Both the position numbers and the translations under genes were made by a program. A model generated the notes under the pieces. It had not been told where the DNA came from and ran no database searches. It saw nothing but the letters and a program-made list of their open reading frames with translations. A DNA stretch of 64,000 nt. Origin: Sipunculus nudus. Lineage: Eukaryota > Annelida > Sipuncula > Golfingiida > Sipunculidae. Positions 47,436-58,500 of this stretch are shown piece by piece; position 1 is the first letter of the stretch; the number at the start of each line of letters is the position of its first letter. The stretch is from assembly GCA_026874595.1 (NCBI GenBank), contig CM049310.1:75757056-75821055 (forward strand), given 5' to 3'.

Positions 47436-47850
47436 ACTAATTTTCAACATGGTAATTAAATACCTTCCTTACACTTTATTTAAGAAACAGAATTATTTGA
47501 AAAATATGAGAAATCAGTCTACATTTTACAATATATCAGACCCACTTATGGCGGTAATGGTCATTGGTCACATGCAAAAACAGCCTCAGTTGACAGCTTC
47601 TGCTTGGATGATGTCATGTAAACACTCTGAAAAATATAACCAGCTGAAACAAAGATGGCTATTCATGGAAGGGCACATCATACCTTCCAGATCATTGTTA
47701 AAAGACAAAAATGTTGTGAAACATAAACTGGGGATTTATTGTAAAATTCTTAAATACCATATTGGGTTGTCACCTCCATATGTAGCTTTCTAGGAAATAA
47801 TTGATAATTATAAACTTTAAATAAATATCTACAAAAAACAGGTGGACAGC
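47436..47850 (+). repeat. Local segmental duplication, copy A
   Basis: Shares TACATTTTACAA-ATATCAG, CTTATGGC, GTTGACAGCT, AAAAATAT-ACCAGCT, ACAAAGATGGCT, GTGAAACATAAACT and AAACAGGTGGAC with 48425-48950. The 137-codon ORF here is disrupted in copy B, so coding is unlikely. Confidence 0.75.
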
Positions 47851-48424
47851 AGTTGATGAAAAGGACTCACCTTTTAGTGATTATAACATGGACCCTCATG
47901 GATATTTGGACCTGCAAGTAGGGAGGAACTCCATTAAGGTATAATATTGATCTCCCTTATTGTGAGAATAACTTGAAACAATTTATTCCCTTCATGCCTA
48001 AATGGAATGTTATTGTACACATATGTGGCATCCTTTTCTTTCAAGTCCTGAAATCTACAGTAAAATGCACCAGAATGCACCATTTGTATCCTCTCACAAT
48101 TACAGTTAGCCCGGTGGGTATGTCAATTTTAAAATGTTTTTAATGGGCATCTAGTATGTGATTTTCAGAACTGCATAGATAAACATTATTTAATAAGAGG
48201 AAACATGTCTAAAAGATATAGAAAAGCATGCCCCATCCTCAACTCTGGTACTGCACCCCCCCCCCCCCCCCCCATCTTCCCATCCTGAATTCCAAATGAA
48301 ATTAGAAAAGCGGTCCCCTAAACTTATATTTCAAATTGTATAATACAAGATCTGAAAAGTGAACCATAGGATTTCTTATTTCTTTTTCTAGGAAGAAAAT
48401 GGTAATGAAAGGGTAAAATGATTG
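47851..48424. other. No gene seen; C run
   Basis: Spacer between the two duplicated blocks; C run near 48256-48273. Confidence 0.4.
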
Positions 48425-48950
48425 GACCTCATTTTCACTGAGGGAAATAAACACCTACCTTTCACAATATTAAGGAAATGAAATTATTCTTAATTATGAG
48501 AAATATATCAGCTTACATTTTACAAGATATCAGCCTAACTTATGGCAGTCACAGTCATTATATAACAGCCATGGTTGACAGCTGCTGATTGGATGCTGAG
48601 AAGCAGATCAATCCCCCCCCCCCCACCTTTTTCAGCAACTTTTTTTAGTGATTCAAACCAATTTTTGCCACCTGACCACCCCCCCCCCCCCACCCTTTCC
48701 CCAACCTGGGGACCATTTTTTAGATTTTAATTATCATTAGTCTTCCCACATTGGACCTTAAATTCCTTAATCCAGGATCCAGTGACCCTGCATTTCATGT
48801 AAAAACTATAAGAAAAATATGACCAGCTAAATTAAACAAAGATGGCTTAACTCATACAGAGACACATCTGACCCAGATCATGGAAAAAAGTCCAAAAAGT
48901 TGTAAAACATAAACTTATCTGTAAAATTACCTGTACAAAACAGGTGGACT
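48425..48950 (+). repeat. Local segmental duplication, copy B
   Basis: Homologous to 47436-47850 but interrupted at about 48606-48790 by C-rich sequence. Confidence 0.75.
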
Positions 48951-49700
48951 TAGATTTGGTAGAAAAACAAATGAACCTGTTTCAGCTTGTTAATCTTCAC
49001 AGGATGCATGTTGGATCGTGGTGGTGGTGGTGGCGGGGTGGGGGTTGGGGTGGGGGTGGTTACAGCATGAGTGCCCTCTGGTGGCGTATAATCAACCTAA
49101 TTGATTACTGTTACCTTTGGTTCTAAGAATACAGATGACATAAGCATAACATTATACCATAGATTTGTCTATTAAAAACTCTGGCTAGATGTGCCATGGA
49201 CATTTGACATACATTATATGTATATTTACATATAATTTAGCTTGAGCATTAATCCTTTTGTAATTTTCAGTGTTTGGGTATGATATTTAACATAAAGTCC
49301 TATTGTCAATATTCTCTTATTACAGAATGATCTAAACTTCAGACTAAAGGTTTTATTTAATATGAATATTAATGTTGGTCCATACTTACTTTCAAAAACC
49401 TACGCACGGTGATTCGGTAAATATTTTACGATATATCACGAAAGCGATCAATTTAAACCATGGCAGATTTTTCTATGGTCTCTCATACAAATCAAATGGC
49501 TATATTAATGTTCACAAATGAATCAATGGGCTAACTTTGATTGCTGCTTCCCCGCCCTCCGAGGCTTTTCTCTCCTTGCTGTATAATGATGTCTAGATCA
49601 ATTATAGGACTTGGGAACCAGTCTACGTTTAGATAATATGTGGTAGGACTAGGGAACCAGTCAACACACTTCAACATAAGGCAGAAAAAAACCCAATTTA
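48951..49700. other. No gene seen; GGT-rich tract
   Basis: (GGT)n/G-rich tract at about 49017-49060. GGGAACCAGTC occurs twice near 49614 and 49654, resembling a word at 31650. Confidence 0.45.
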
Positions 49701-51160
49701 TAAGCCCCGTGGGCCATGACGCTAAGCTAAATTTTACGGGGTGCTCATTTCTTTTATTAATGTTATATATTGTCTGTTAGAATAGACTATGGCTAATGTT
49801 ACTATGTTGAAAAATAGACAGGAAAATGGATACAATTTGTACCTGTCTATCTGGGAGCTCAAAATCATGTTTCTGGTCCATAGCTCGCAGATTATAGGTC
49901 ACCATGGTTAACCCAATTTCAGATTTCCATGGAGAATTGCCAAGGACTTCCCTGAATGTCATGTTGTTAGAAGATTCAAGGGCTAATGGATACAATTTGT
50001 GCCCTATCTGACTGCTCAGAATCATATGCTTCTGGCCAGTTGCTTGCAGAATATAGGTCACCATGACCTAATTTTAATCTTCAAAAGAGATTTGCCAAGA
50101 ACCAAGGCCTTATGCATAAATTTTGTACTCATCTGACGTTAAAGGTTTTTAAATCATGTTTAAATAATAAGATCTCTCTGAATGTTGTGTTGGAAGATTT
50201 TAGGGCTCAAGGATACAATTTGTGCCCTATCTGACTGTATTTGACATGTATTATAAATTTTAGGTTACCTAATTTCAGGATTCAAAGAAGACTTAAATAG
50301 CCAAAGACCTCTCTAGACTTTCCATTAGGCCTACGTACCGTATAAGGTATAATAGATACAATTTGTACCTTGTCTGCCGGGATGCTCAAATTCATATTTT
50401 TTTTTTTTTTTTTTTTTTTTTGCTCATAGCGCATCGAATATAGCCTGTGCACCATGACATAATTTCTGGTTTCCAGAGAGATTTGCCCATAATCTCCCTG
50501 GATGTTGCTTTGGAAGATTCGAGGCCTAATGCATAGAATGTGTGCCCATCTGACATTCAGGGTGCTCATATGACACCTTTTTCCCTGCAGGTTGCAGAAT
50601 ATAGGTCACAGTGACCTAATTTCCTGTTTCCAAGGACATTTCCCTGGGACCTCCCATAATGTTATGTTAGAATGTTCCAGGCCTAGGCCCTCCCTAAATG
50701 TCACGTCGGATTCTAGGCCCAATGGATACAATTTGTGCCCCATCTGACTGTCTTGGTGCTCAAAATCCTGTTTTCACCATGACCTTATTTCAGGTTTCCA
50801 ACGAGATTTGCCTAGACTCTCCCTGGATATTGTGTTAGAAGATCCTAGCCCTAACAGATACGATTTGTCCCCATCTGACATTCAGGGTGCTCATATATGA
50901 CATCTTTTCCCTATAGGTCGCAGAATATAGGTCACAGTGACCTAAATAATCTCAGATTTCCAAGGACATTTGCCTAGGAACTTACTGGATGTACAGTTAG
51001 AAGTTTCCAGGTATAACGTTTACGATTTGGGACCTGTTAACGGACGGATGGCCGGACGGCCCGACAACCGGACGGCCCGACGGAAGGACGGCCAAACGGA
51101 CAGACGCTAGACAAAGGATGATCGCTGTAGCTAAGATGACTTGCAGTCAGCTGAGCTAAA
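49701..51160 (+). mobile_element. Composite dispersed element, second copy
   Basis: Head-like GCCCCGTGGGCCATGACGCTAAGC at about 49704-49727, then several diverged shorter units each with GAATATAGGTCAC, CCTAATTTCAGG, GGATACAATTTGTGCC and CTCCCTGGATG blocks, then GTTAACGGACGGATG, a GACGGAC-rich tail and the tail hairpin 51128-51158. Two units carry a perfect AGGTCACAGTGACCT (50603-50617, 50929-50943). Confidence 0.75.
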
Positions 51161-51161
51161 A

Positions 51162-51253
51162 ACAAGTGACCCATGGGTCATGACGCTCAGCTGACTGACA
51201 TGTTGACAATATTTCTTTGCACAGGTATCTAATTAAGATAATGTAGGTGGCAC
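51162..51253 (+). mobile_element. Left part of a third composite element, split by the Gypsy insertion
   Basis: The head CAAGTGACCCATGGGTCATG starts 4-5 bases after the tail of the preceding element, followed by GCTCAGCTGACTG. The element is interrupted within GGTGGCAC at 51253 and resumes at 56158. Confidence 0.75.
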
Positions 51254-51506
51254 TGTGACGATCAGTCAACAATTCAGTGGAATCCCAGGGTTGGCCCATA
51301 AATCTTTTTACATATTTTGGTGACAGCTTATGGCACGTGTTATTGTGGATACACGTGACCCCCAGTGCGGTGCTTCGTGATTGGTTATTACTGACGGAAG
51401 CTCGTTCTGCCCGCCATGTTTTTAAGCGATTAAACTTCGATCAAGTTCACTGGTCGTCTCCTCCTGTTTTTTGCAGACTGATGCCTGGTGCGAACCTTGG
51501 GTAACA
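51254..51506 (+). repeat. 5' LTR
   Basis: TGTGACGATCAGTC ... GGGTAACA, 253 bp, with TG...CA termini. Holds direct repeats of ACACGTG/CACGTG and the promoter expected of an LTR; no convincing TATA box was seen. Confidence 0.95.
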
Positions 51507-51509
51507 TTT

Positions 51510-51529
51510 TGGCGAGCGTGCCAGGATCG
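51510..51529 (+). other. Primer-binding site
   Basis: TGGCGAGCGTGCCAGGATCG begins three bases after the LTR; the leading TGG pairs with the CCA end of a tRNA primer. The tRNA was not identified. Confidence 0.6.
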
Positions 51530-51597
51530 TGAGACCGACTCCAAGAACAGTGTTGGTCTACTAGATCGGGATGTAAGTCAAGGGGGACATCAGCTCC

Positions 51598-52667
51598 ATG
51601 GAGGTGCAAGTAAAACAGCAATTATATCACCTTTCACTTGAACAATTGATTGAGTTGTTGCAAGACATGCCTATCCCGATCCCGACAACACCAGAGGATC
51701 AGGATCATACTCAACTACTGAGGGCGTCAGAAAAGTTCTTATCAGAAATCGTCCAAAATGAGAGTGAAGCAAGCAAAACTCTGAAAAGATTGCTGGACTT
51801 GATGGCCAGGATCCGTAAATCACAGCACCATGTAGAGGACATTACCGTCCCAATACAAAGATTGTCTTTCCGGAGGGACTTTGCTATAAATGGCCGAATG
51901 CAAGAGGCATCAGCTATACCAGTCTAATAAGGCAGATTGAGGCTGCGATCCCGAAAGGATACACATAATCTGAGATTATTGATGCGGTCGCACGGGCTGT
52001 ACACCTATCTCAGCCACTGCATGGTTACCTAGAGAGAAAGTGTCGACTTAGCCTGGAGGACTTGAAAATACTGCTTTTGGAATATTATAATGAAAGGTCC
52101 CCCACTGAATTGTACCAGGCCCTGTGTGAGGGGAAACAAAAATCCTCGGAAGAAACGCTTGATTTCGTGCTGAGGATGCTTGATTTGGGGCAACTAGTAA
52201 TGGTGGCCTCCCAGGTGGACGGGTCTTTGTGTTATGACGCTACGCTGGTAAGGCGGACGACACTTCATTCAATTCAGATTGGGCTCCTTGATGGGGCAGT
52301 GGCACAAGATCTAAAAGAATTACTCCTGGGGGAACCCTCTGACGCCGAACTGATAAAGAAAGTCAACAAGTGTGTGAATGCTGTAGAGGAGCGGAGGAAG
52401 AAACACTCCGGAACTCGTTCGGGAACCCGTGGGAAAGTCAACCAGGTCAACGCAAGTATTACTGTAGAGGACTCTAAAGAACCTTCGCTCAGTGAGATGT
52501 TTGCCGAGTTGCGAAATGAATTAAAGGCCGATGTGGCTGCTCTCCTTCGGGAGGGCCAGCAAGAGGCAGCAGGATGTTCTTCACGCTATCCCTTGTCGGA
52601 TAGGTCACCGGTTCGGGTCAGGAGACCTAGGTCCGAAAAGACAGGTTGTCCATGTCATGGTCACTAA
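51598..52667 (+). pseudogene. gag remnant (capsid region)
   Basis: Two open segments in different frames: 51598-51927 (about 109 residues, Gln/Leu-rich, coiled-coil-like) and 52062-52667 (about 201 residues, preceded by further in-frame similarity from about 51937 with a stop). The second has the helical capsid-like pattern of Gypsy Gag and ends near GCPCHGH, which may be the stump of a nucleocapsid zinc knuckle. Gag would form the intracellular particle. Frame loss near 51925 and the stop near 51967 make it non-functional. Confidence 0.75.
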
Positions 52668-53776
52668 CACCTCAAGTCGTGACCTGTCAATAAGAAGCAA
52701 AAGTTTGCTGGGCTCAATAGTGGAAGTCCGGGCAATCCTCCCAATTGTCCAATATACGTATTCTCCACCTGAACCTCAAGTGGACGATAATAAGAAGTTG
52801 CGGCACCCACCAATCGATCTAAGTAGGAGTCCATTGACAGAATCGCAGAAGGTAGCGGTCATTCAGCTTCTCTATGAAGAATTGTCTGCATTTTCCCGAG
52901 ATGAGGGAGACATCGGATGTGCGCCAGGCCTAGAGATGGAAATTAACCTCACAGATGACACACCTGTACAGCAAAATTATGTCTCCATACCACGCCCCCT
53001 CTATCAAGAGGTAAAGGACCATCTTATTGACCTGATTGAACGGGGATGGATCAAGAAAAGCAACTCGCCTTACTCGAGTCCAATGGTATGTGTCCGCATG
53101 GGAGTTTAAAACTTTGCATTGATTACCGCCGAGTAAACCGCAAAACAGTTCAGAATAGACAACCCATATCGCGGATTCAAGACGCCCTCGATGGGTTGGC
53201 TGGGAAGTCATGGTTTTCCTTGATGGATCAAGGGAAAGCGTATCACCAAGGTTTTGTTAAGGAAAACTGCCAGAAATACACCGCTTTCATCACGCCATGG
53301 GGACTCTATGAGTGGCAGAGGATTCCATTTGGACTCACGGGAGCCCCGGGCGCATTCCAGGGTTTCATGGATGATGTGCTTAAGGAGTACAGAGACAAAA
53401 TTTGCATTCCATACTTGGATGATGTGTTGGTGTTCAGCAATCGTTTGACGATCACCTCAACCATACCAGACTTGTACTACGCCGGTTACAGAAGGCTGGG
53501 ATAAAGTTAAAACCAGCCAAATGTGAGATGTTCCAATGTCAAGTGAAATACTTGGGACACATTGTTACAGAATCTGGGTACTCTATGGACCCGGCCGAGA
53601 AGGAACCAGTACGTAAATTGAAAGATAAATGCCCAAGCACTGTAGGAGAACTGCGACAGATATTAGGTTTCCTTGGGTATTATAGAAAATACCTAAAGGA
53701 CTTCTCCCGGAGAGCAAGCACCCTGTACGACTTACTAAAGAAGACAGAGCCAGTGACATCTAAATCTTTTCGATAA
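52668..53776 (+). pseudogene. Reverse transcriptase remnant, three frames
   Basis: Segments run to 53109, then 53046-53504, then 53528-53776. Visible RT motifs: [59 protein letters not shown] and the catalytic YLDD at 53412-53423, then KYLGHIV and GELRQILGFLGYYRKYL before RNase H. The expected D of the first catalytic motif is present (FSLMDQ). No aspartic protease (D-S/T-G) lies between gag and RT, where only about 100 bases separate them. Frameshifts near 53100 and 53500 and a stop at 53776 inactivate it. Confidence 0.93.
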
Positions 53777-53819
53777 GGCAAAACGGAATCTAAGAAAAAG
53801 ACACAAGCGATGTCCTCCC

Positions 53820-53950
53820 AACCTGTCTGTTGGACTAGTCGCCATGCCGCAAAATTAAGTGAGCTAGTGGATGATCTTCTGTTGGGCCAAGTGATGGCTT
53901 ACCCAGACTTTAGTAAGCAATTCATGTTGACGCTCCAACGTTACAAACTC
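53820..53950 (+). pseudogene. RNase H N-terminal stump
   Basis: The translated word [11 protein letters not shown] corresponds to the start of a Gypsy RNase H. The catalytic D-A-S that should follow is lost, and the sequence jumps within about 50 bases to the integrase core, so most of RNase H and the integrase HHCC finger have been deleted. Confidence 0.75.
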
Positions 53951-53958
53951 GTGCTGCA

Positions 53959-54789
53959 ATGAAACCAATAGTTACCAGTTATCCATTTGAACTTGTGTCC
54001 ATTGATTTTCTTCACCTGGATACCTGTAAGGGAAGGTTTGAATATCTCTTGGTTGTCGTAGACCACTTCAAAAGATTTACGCAGGTATATCCCACAAAGA
54101 ATAAGTCCAGCAAGACAGCTGCTGGGAAATTATTCAACGATTTCATCCCACGCTTCGGGTTCCCCGAGAAGATCCACAGCGATCAGGGCAAGGAATTTAA
54201 AAATTCTCTTTTTCATCATCTCCAAAGCCTCTCTGGAATTTCATCATCTCGAACTACACCTTACCATCCCCAGGGGAACGGCAAAGTAGAGCGGTTTAAC
54301 CGCACCATCATTCAAATGCTAAAGACGCTTCCCTCATCATTTAAGAGTGACTGGTAGACTCATGTGAATAAACTGACTCATGCATATAATTGTACCCGGA
54401 ATGATGCGACCGGATACTCGCCATATTTCTTACTCTTTGGTCGCGCCCCTAGACTTCCAGTAGACATAATATTCGGCATTCCTGGTAAGGAACGAGGTAG
54501 CACAAACCAACAGTACATTGACCAGTGGAGAGCAGGGATGCGTCAAGCTTATGATCTGGCTGTGCAGCATGCTGAGAAATCATCAGCTAAAGGGAAGAGG
54601 CAATATGACAAGAAAGTCAGAAGTGTCCTTCTGCCAAATGACCGGGTACTGATGCGCAACTTGAGTGTTCGTGGGGGCACAGGGAAGCTGAGATCTTACT
54701 GGGAATCTAAAGTACACATATCGTTCGGCGTATGTCTAGTGATAGTCCCGTGTATCAGATTCGAGCAGAAGATGGAAGTGGTGGATTAA
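53959..54789 (+). pseudogene. Integrase remnant with intact D,D35E core
   Basis: The first segment (53959-54357) shows D16 in VSIDFLH, D75 in HSDQGKEF and E111 in GKVERFN, counted from the methionine at 53959: 35 residues separate the second D and the E, as in retroviral-type integrases. A TAG at 54355-54357 interrupts the frame; the same frame continues at 54364 with YSPYFLLFGRAPRLPVD and a basic, LRSYWE-containing C-terminal region. The frame is lost near 54710. Confidence 0.93.
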
Positions 54790-55358
54790 GAACTGTACAC
54801 AGGAACTTGCTTCTTCCATGTGTAGGGGTTCCTCTGGAAATTCCAGCGCCTTCTATAAGTGGGTCACCACAGAAGTCCTTGGCAAAACCGAAATTAGGGA
54901 CACAGCAAGCTGGACCTGCTCCAGAAACTGGTGATGACCTGGAAGATGAGTGGCAAATTCTATTCCACCCCTCAGACCTTGATCCTGAAGCAGAGGCCTT
55001 TGCCTCCGGTGGGGCATCTACTCAGCCCGGGGTTGCTGACGAATTAGCCAATGAAACCGAAAAAGGGGCCCTAAGGGAGACCGATGTCCAACCCGCTGAT
55101 GGTGTCACCGAACAGGATCTTCAAGGCCCTAAGGAACCAGACCAAAATGACTCCGCCACTGATTATGACCATCCTTCAGTATCTGCTAGGCCTCAGCGTG
55201 AACGTAGAGCACCTGCCAGGTTGACTTACGACATTCCTGGACAATGTACCCAGTATCGGCCTAGTGTTCAGTTGTTACATGGACCATGCCCTCTTGCGGT
55301 ACCTGCCATCCCAGCAATGACTGGATGGTACCCAGTCAGCTTCCCACAGTTTGTGTAG
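54732..55358 (+). pseudogene. C-terminal Pol extension
   Basis: About 208 codons. The first part (SPVYQIRAEDG...RTVHRNLLLPC) is the continuation of the integrase C-terminus in a shifted frame; the rest is Pro/Glu/Asp-rich and low in conserved motifs. No envelope gene is seen. Confidence 0.7.
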
Positions 55359-55912
55359 GAATTCTTAACTATTGATGAAATGTTGGACTTTAAATAATAT
55401 CATCTAAATCAGGATATTTTTGTTCAAGTATCAACCCGAAAGTGTTCCTACGGGAACCCCTTGAATATTTGTATTTTGGTATGTTATTTCCTGCTGAAGA
55501 CAAACGTGACTCATCATTGAAATAGATTCAGATGGTATTGATAAAAAAAAGCGTTAGCTGAATATTATTTGTATCGCAGTTTATAGAGGAGTATAGAGGG
55601 GTACCCAAACTTTAGAGAGGTCTGTGTTGTTAGACATGAGTATGTTTTAGCTAATTTGGGACTGTTTAAAGTATCTTTGATAACCTGTTTCAACATAAGG
55701 ATGAGCTTGTCAAGTGCAATTTCAGTGGACCGGCCAACCATTGATGTATTTTATCCATGTAGGAGAAAATGTCTCTCGAGAAACGGTACAAACAGTGTTA
55801 ATTTAAACCGTGATGATGTAGTCATGCCCATTTATGTAATGGTTTCAAATGGTAGTATTTTGTATCGTATTTTGTCAATGTCGGGGACGACATTTATCTA
55901 AGTGGGGGAGTG
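55359..55912 (+). other. Element 3' leader and polypurine tract
   Basis: Noncoding. AAGTGGGGGAG at 55900-55910, directly before the 3' LTR, is the purine tract expected to prime plus-strand synthesis. Confidence 0.7.
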
Positions 55913-56157
55913 TGTGACGATCAGTCAACAATTCAGTGGAATCCCAGGGTGGGCCGATAAATCTGTTTACATATTTTGGTGACAGGCACGTGTTATTTTG
56001 GATACACGTGTCCCCCATGCGGTGCTTCGTGATTGGTTATCACTGACCGAAGCTCGTTCTGCCCGCCATGTTTTTAAGCGATTAAACTTTGATCAAGTTC
56101 ACTGGTCGTCTCCTCCTGTTTTTGCAGACTGATGCCTGGTGCGAACCTGGGTTAACA
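55913..56157 (+). repeat. 3' LTR
   Basis: TGTGACGATCAGTC ... GGTTAACA, 245 bp. Lacks the 6-bp CTTATG-type segment present in the 5' LTR. Confidence 0.95.
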
Positions 56158-57575
56158 GCACCATCATTCATGCATATTAGCTTAAGTTCAACAAGACCCA
56201 TAGGCACACCAAATGTAATAACAAGCCAGAGCCGTCCAGCCTTCCCTGAGAAATCTGGTAATTTATATATACTTGTTACAATATTCCTGGGGTGCTCAAA
56301 CATGCCTCGTGACTCGGAGAATATAGGTCACAGCGATTTAATTTCAGGTTTCTGAGGAGGTCTTTTGAGGAACTCTCAGGATGCAGAGGTTCATGATTTT
56401 AAAATTTACAGGTTCGATTTGTGCCTTGTTAACAGACCTAATGTTCTCAAAACTATAATTCGTTAAAATTAAGATAATGCAGGTGGTGCCAAAATTTACG
56501 CCCAGTGGTTAAGTTTCATTAAGATCCATAAGCACTAAAATTTGATGACAATCCATCAAGCCATTCTTGAAAAAATCTAGCAATGAGTGTGTTTTTATTT
56601 AATTGTTCTGGGGGGGGGGATGTGTATGGGTTACAGTGACCTAATTTCAGGTTTGAAGACCTCTCTGGATGAAGAGGTTTATGATTCTAGGCTTTATGGT
56701 TACGATTTGTGCCCCGTTAACGGATGGCCGGCCGGAGTGACGACGAACAAAGGATGATCGTTTTAGCTCAGATGAGTTTCAGCAACTGTGCTAAAAAATG
56801 CGTAAAAATTAAAAAAAAATACGGTGGCGTCAGCAGTCTTCAGGAACTGATGAAACAAACCATGATCAATATGCATGCAGAGAATCATGGCGATCAATGC
56901 ATTAGTATTCAGAACTTGGAGATTCGATATCAAATTTTCAATTATTCTGGGAGGTATACTTATAAGCCCCATAGCTCAGAGAATATTGGTAACAGAGACC
57001 TAATTTCAGGTTTCCAAGGATATTTTCAGTGACCTCCCGGGATGTCAGGTAAGAAGATTCTAGTTCCAGTGGTTACGATTTGTGCCCTGTTGACGGACGA
57101 CCGCATCTTTGAAGGTCACAAAATAGAGAAAAAATGCGTAAAAAATCAGGAAAGTACGGATGGCGCCACAAGTCTGCAGGATTTGATGGAATACTCCTTG
57201 ATGCAAAGAATCATGGTAATCAATGCATTGGTTATTCCGATACTGGAGCTTTTGTTTCATATTTTTATTTATTCTGGGGGGGGGGGGGGGGTTACTTTTG
57301 AGCTCTCTAGCTCGGAGGATATCAGTAACAGAGACCTAATTTCAGGTTTCCAAGGGGATTTTCATGGACCTCCATGGATATCAAGTAAGAAGATTCTAGT
57401 TGCAATGGTTAAGATTTGTGCCCTGTTAACGGACGACCGCATCTTTGAAGGTCTCAAAAATAAAATCGAGGTGGCGATTATGGTTTGTGCACTGTTAACG
57501 GACGGACGGACAGACGGACAAAGAGTGATAGCTATAGCTCAGATGACTTACAAGCAGTCAGCTGAGCTAACAAGG
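56158..57575 (+). mobile_element. Right part of the third composite element
   Basis: Units of the 336-bp family with GGTGGTGCC (about 56482), GGTGGCGTC (about 56823) and ATGGCGCCAC (about 57160) palindrome variants, repeated TAATTTCAGGTTTCCAAGG, and tails with GACGGACG. Two tail hairpins (56764-56793, 57535-57570) indicate at least two units with complete tails. Confidence 0.85.
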
Positions 57576-57577
57576 TA

Positions 57578-57862
57578 GGGTTCTCAGGCACTGCGCGCGC
57601 CAATTTAACCCCCGCATAAAAAAATTATTTTGATTTTCAATAGAAACTTACTAATTTAGAGCTCAAGCCGCTCGGACAATTCTTTCAGATGATTATATAA
57701 TACAATCTTGACAAGATTTCCTTTGTTATTTAGTGCTTTTAGCAAGACAATTTTGTTATTATCATGCTTGTCCCTGTTTATATGATATTTTTATCGAAAC
57801 ATACAAAAAAGGTAAAAAATTGCCCTCGAGCACTGATTTCTGACAAAAGTGCCCGAGAACCC
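57578..57862. mobile_element. MITE-like element, 285 bp, with 15-bp inverted termini
   Basis: The left end is GGGTTCTCAGGCACT and the reverse complement of the right end is GGGTTCTCGGGCACT. No ORF. It sits immediately after the composite element's tail. A target duplication was not resolved. Confidence 0.7.
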
Positions 57863-58084
57863 AATCTTATTTTTGCCTAACTTATTTAGGTGCATGAGAT
57901 TGAAATACAGCTCAAACACATGTATTAGTTTATGCATTTTAGATTATATGGGGAAAATGGCAGACAGTTGTTTAGTTTTTTAGTTAAGTAAGCACCCTTT
58001 GCAAACCCCCTAAATTTAAAATCAATCCAAAAGCAAAATACCTATTAGACCCCATAAAATACATTTAATTTTAAACCTGGTACA
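57863..58084. other. No gene seen
   Basis: AT-rich spacer. Confidence 0.35.
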
Positions 58085-58500
58085 GAGCTCCTTCTATTGG
58101 TATATGAATTTTTGAATTCACATTAATTTTCATGTGAAAGTTTAACATTTTTGAAAATTAAAATTTTAAATGGCACATAATTTTAAACCAACAGTAACAG
58201 CAACCCACTTTTAATGGGCTAATATTAAACTACTAGTTAATACCTGAAAACTTGAATTTTAAAATTTTGATTAGGTAAAATAATAAGAATTTTATTTTTC
58301 AACATGAAAGAAACATGGTGGAGGAAAAAAAACGGGGTTGAGACATTGTCATGTACTTTGATATTAATAAAACGTGTTTTGCTGTTCCTGCTTGCTTAAA
58401 ATCGTGTACCATTTGAAAATCTAAAGTTTTGAAAATTGGTATAATTTCACATGAAAATTAATGTAAATTTCATAAATACACATACCAACAGAAAGCACAC
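58085..58500. mobile_element. Long inverted-repeat (foldback/MITE-like) element
   Basis: Arms of about 103-106 bp (58085-58190 and 58395-58500) are inverted copies with scattered mismatches. The best block, ACATTAATTTTCATGTGAAA at 58120-58139, matches the reverse complement of 58445-58464 exactly. The spacer is about 200 bp, AT-rich, no ORF. Confidence 0.85.

Larger units (their letters stand above)
51254..56157 (+). mobile_element. Ty3/Gypsy LTR retrotransposon, full length but defective
   Basis: A 4.9 kb element with two similar LTRs, a primer-binding site, gag, pol and a purine tract. The flanking GCAC (51250-51253 and 56158-56161) is a 4-bp target duplication. Order gag - RT - (RNase H remnant) - integrase is Ty3/Gypsy. 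The coding region is broken by at least five frame changes and one nonsense codon, and protease, most of RNase H and the integrase zinc finger are missing, so it cannot be autonomous. The LTRs differ at roughly a dozen positions plus a 6-bp indel by eye, indicating an old insertion. Confidence 0.97.

Noticed and set aside
47380-47793. 137-codon ORF as a gene
   Set aside because: The homologous block at 48425-48950 does not preserve the frame; it looks like repeat sequence that is open by chance.
55656-55901. An env-like gene after pol
   Set aside because: The short ORF has no signal peptide, membrane anchor or similarity; the region is noncoding before the purine tract.
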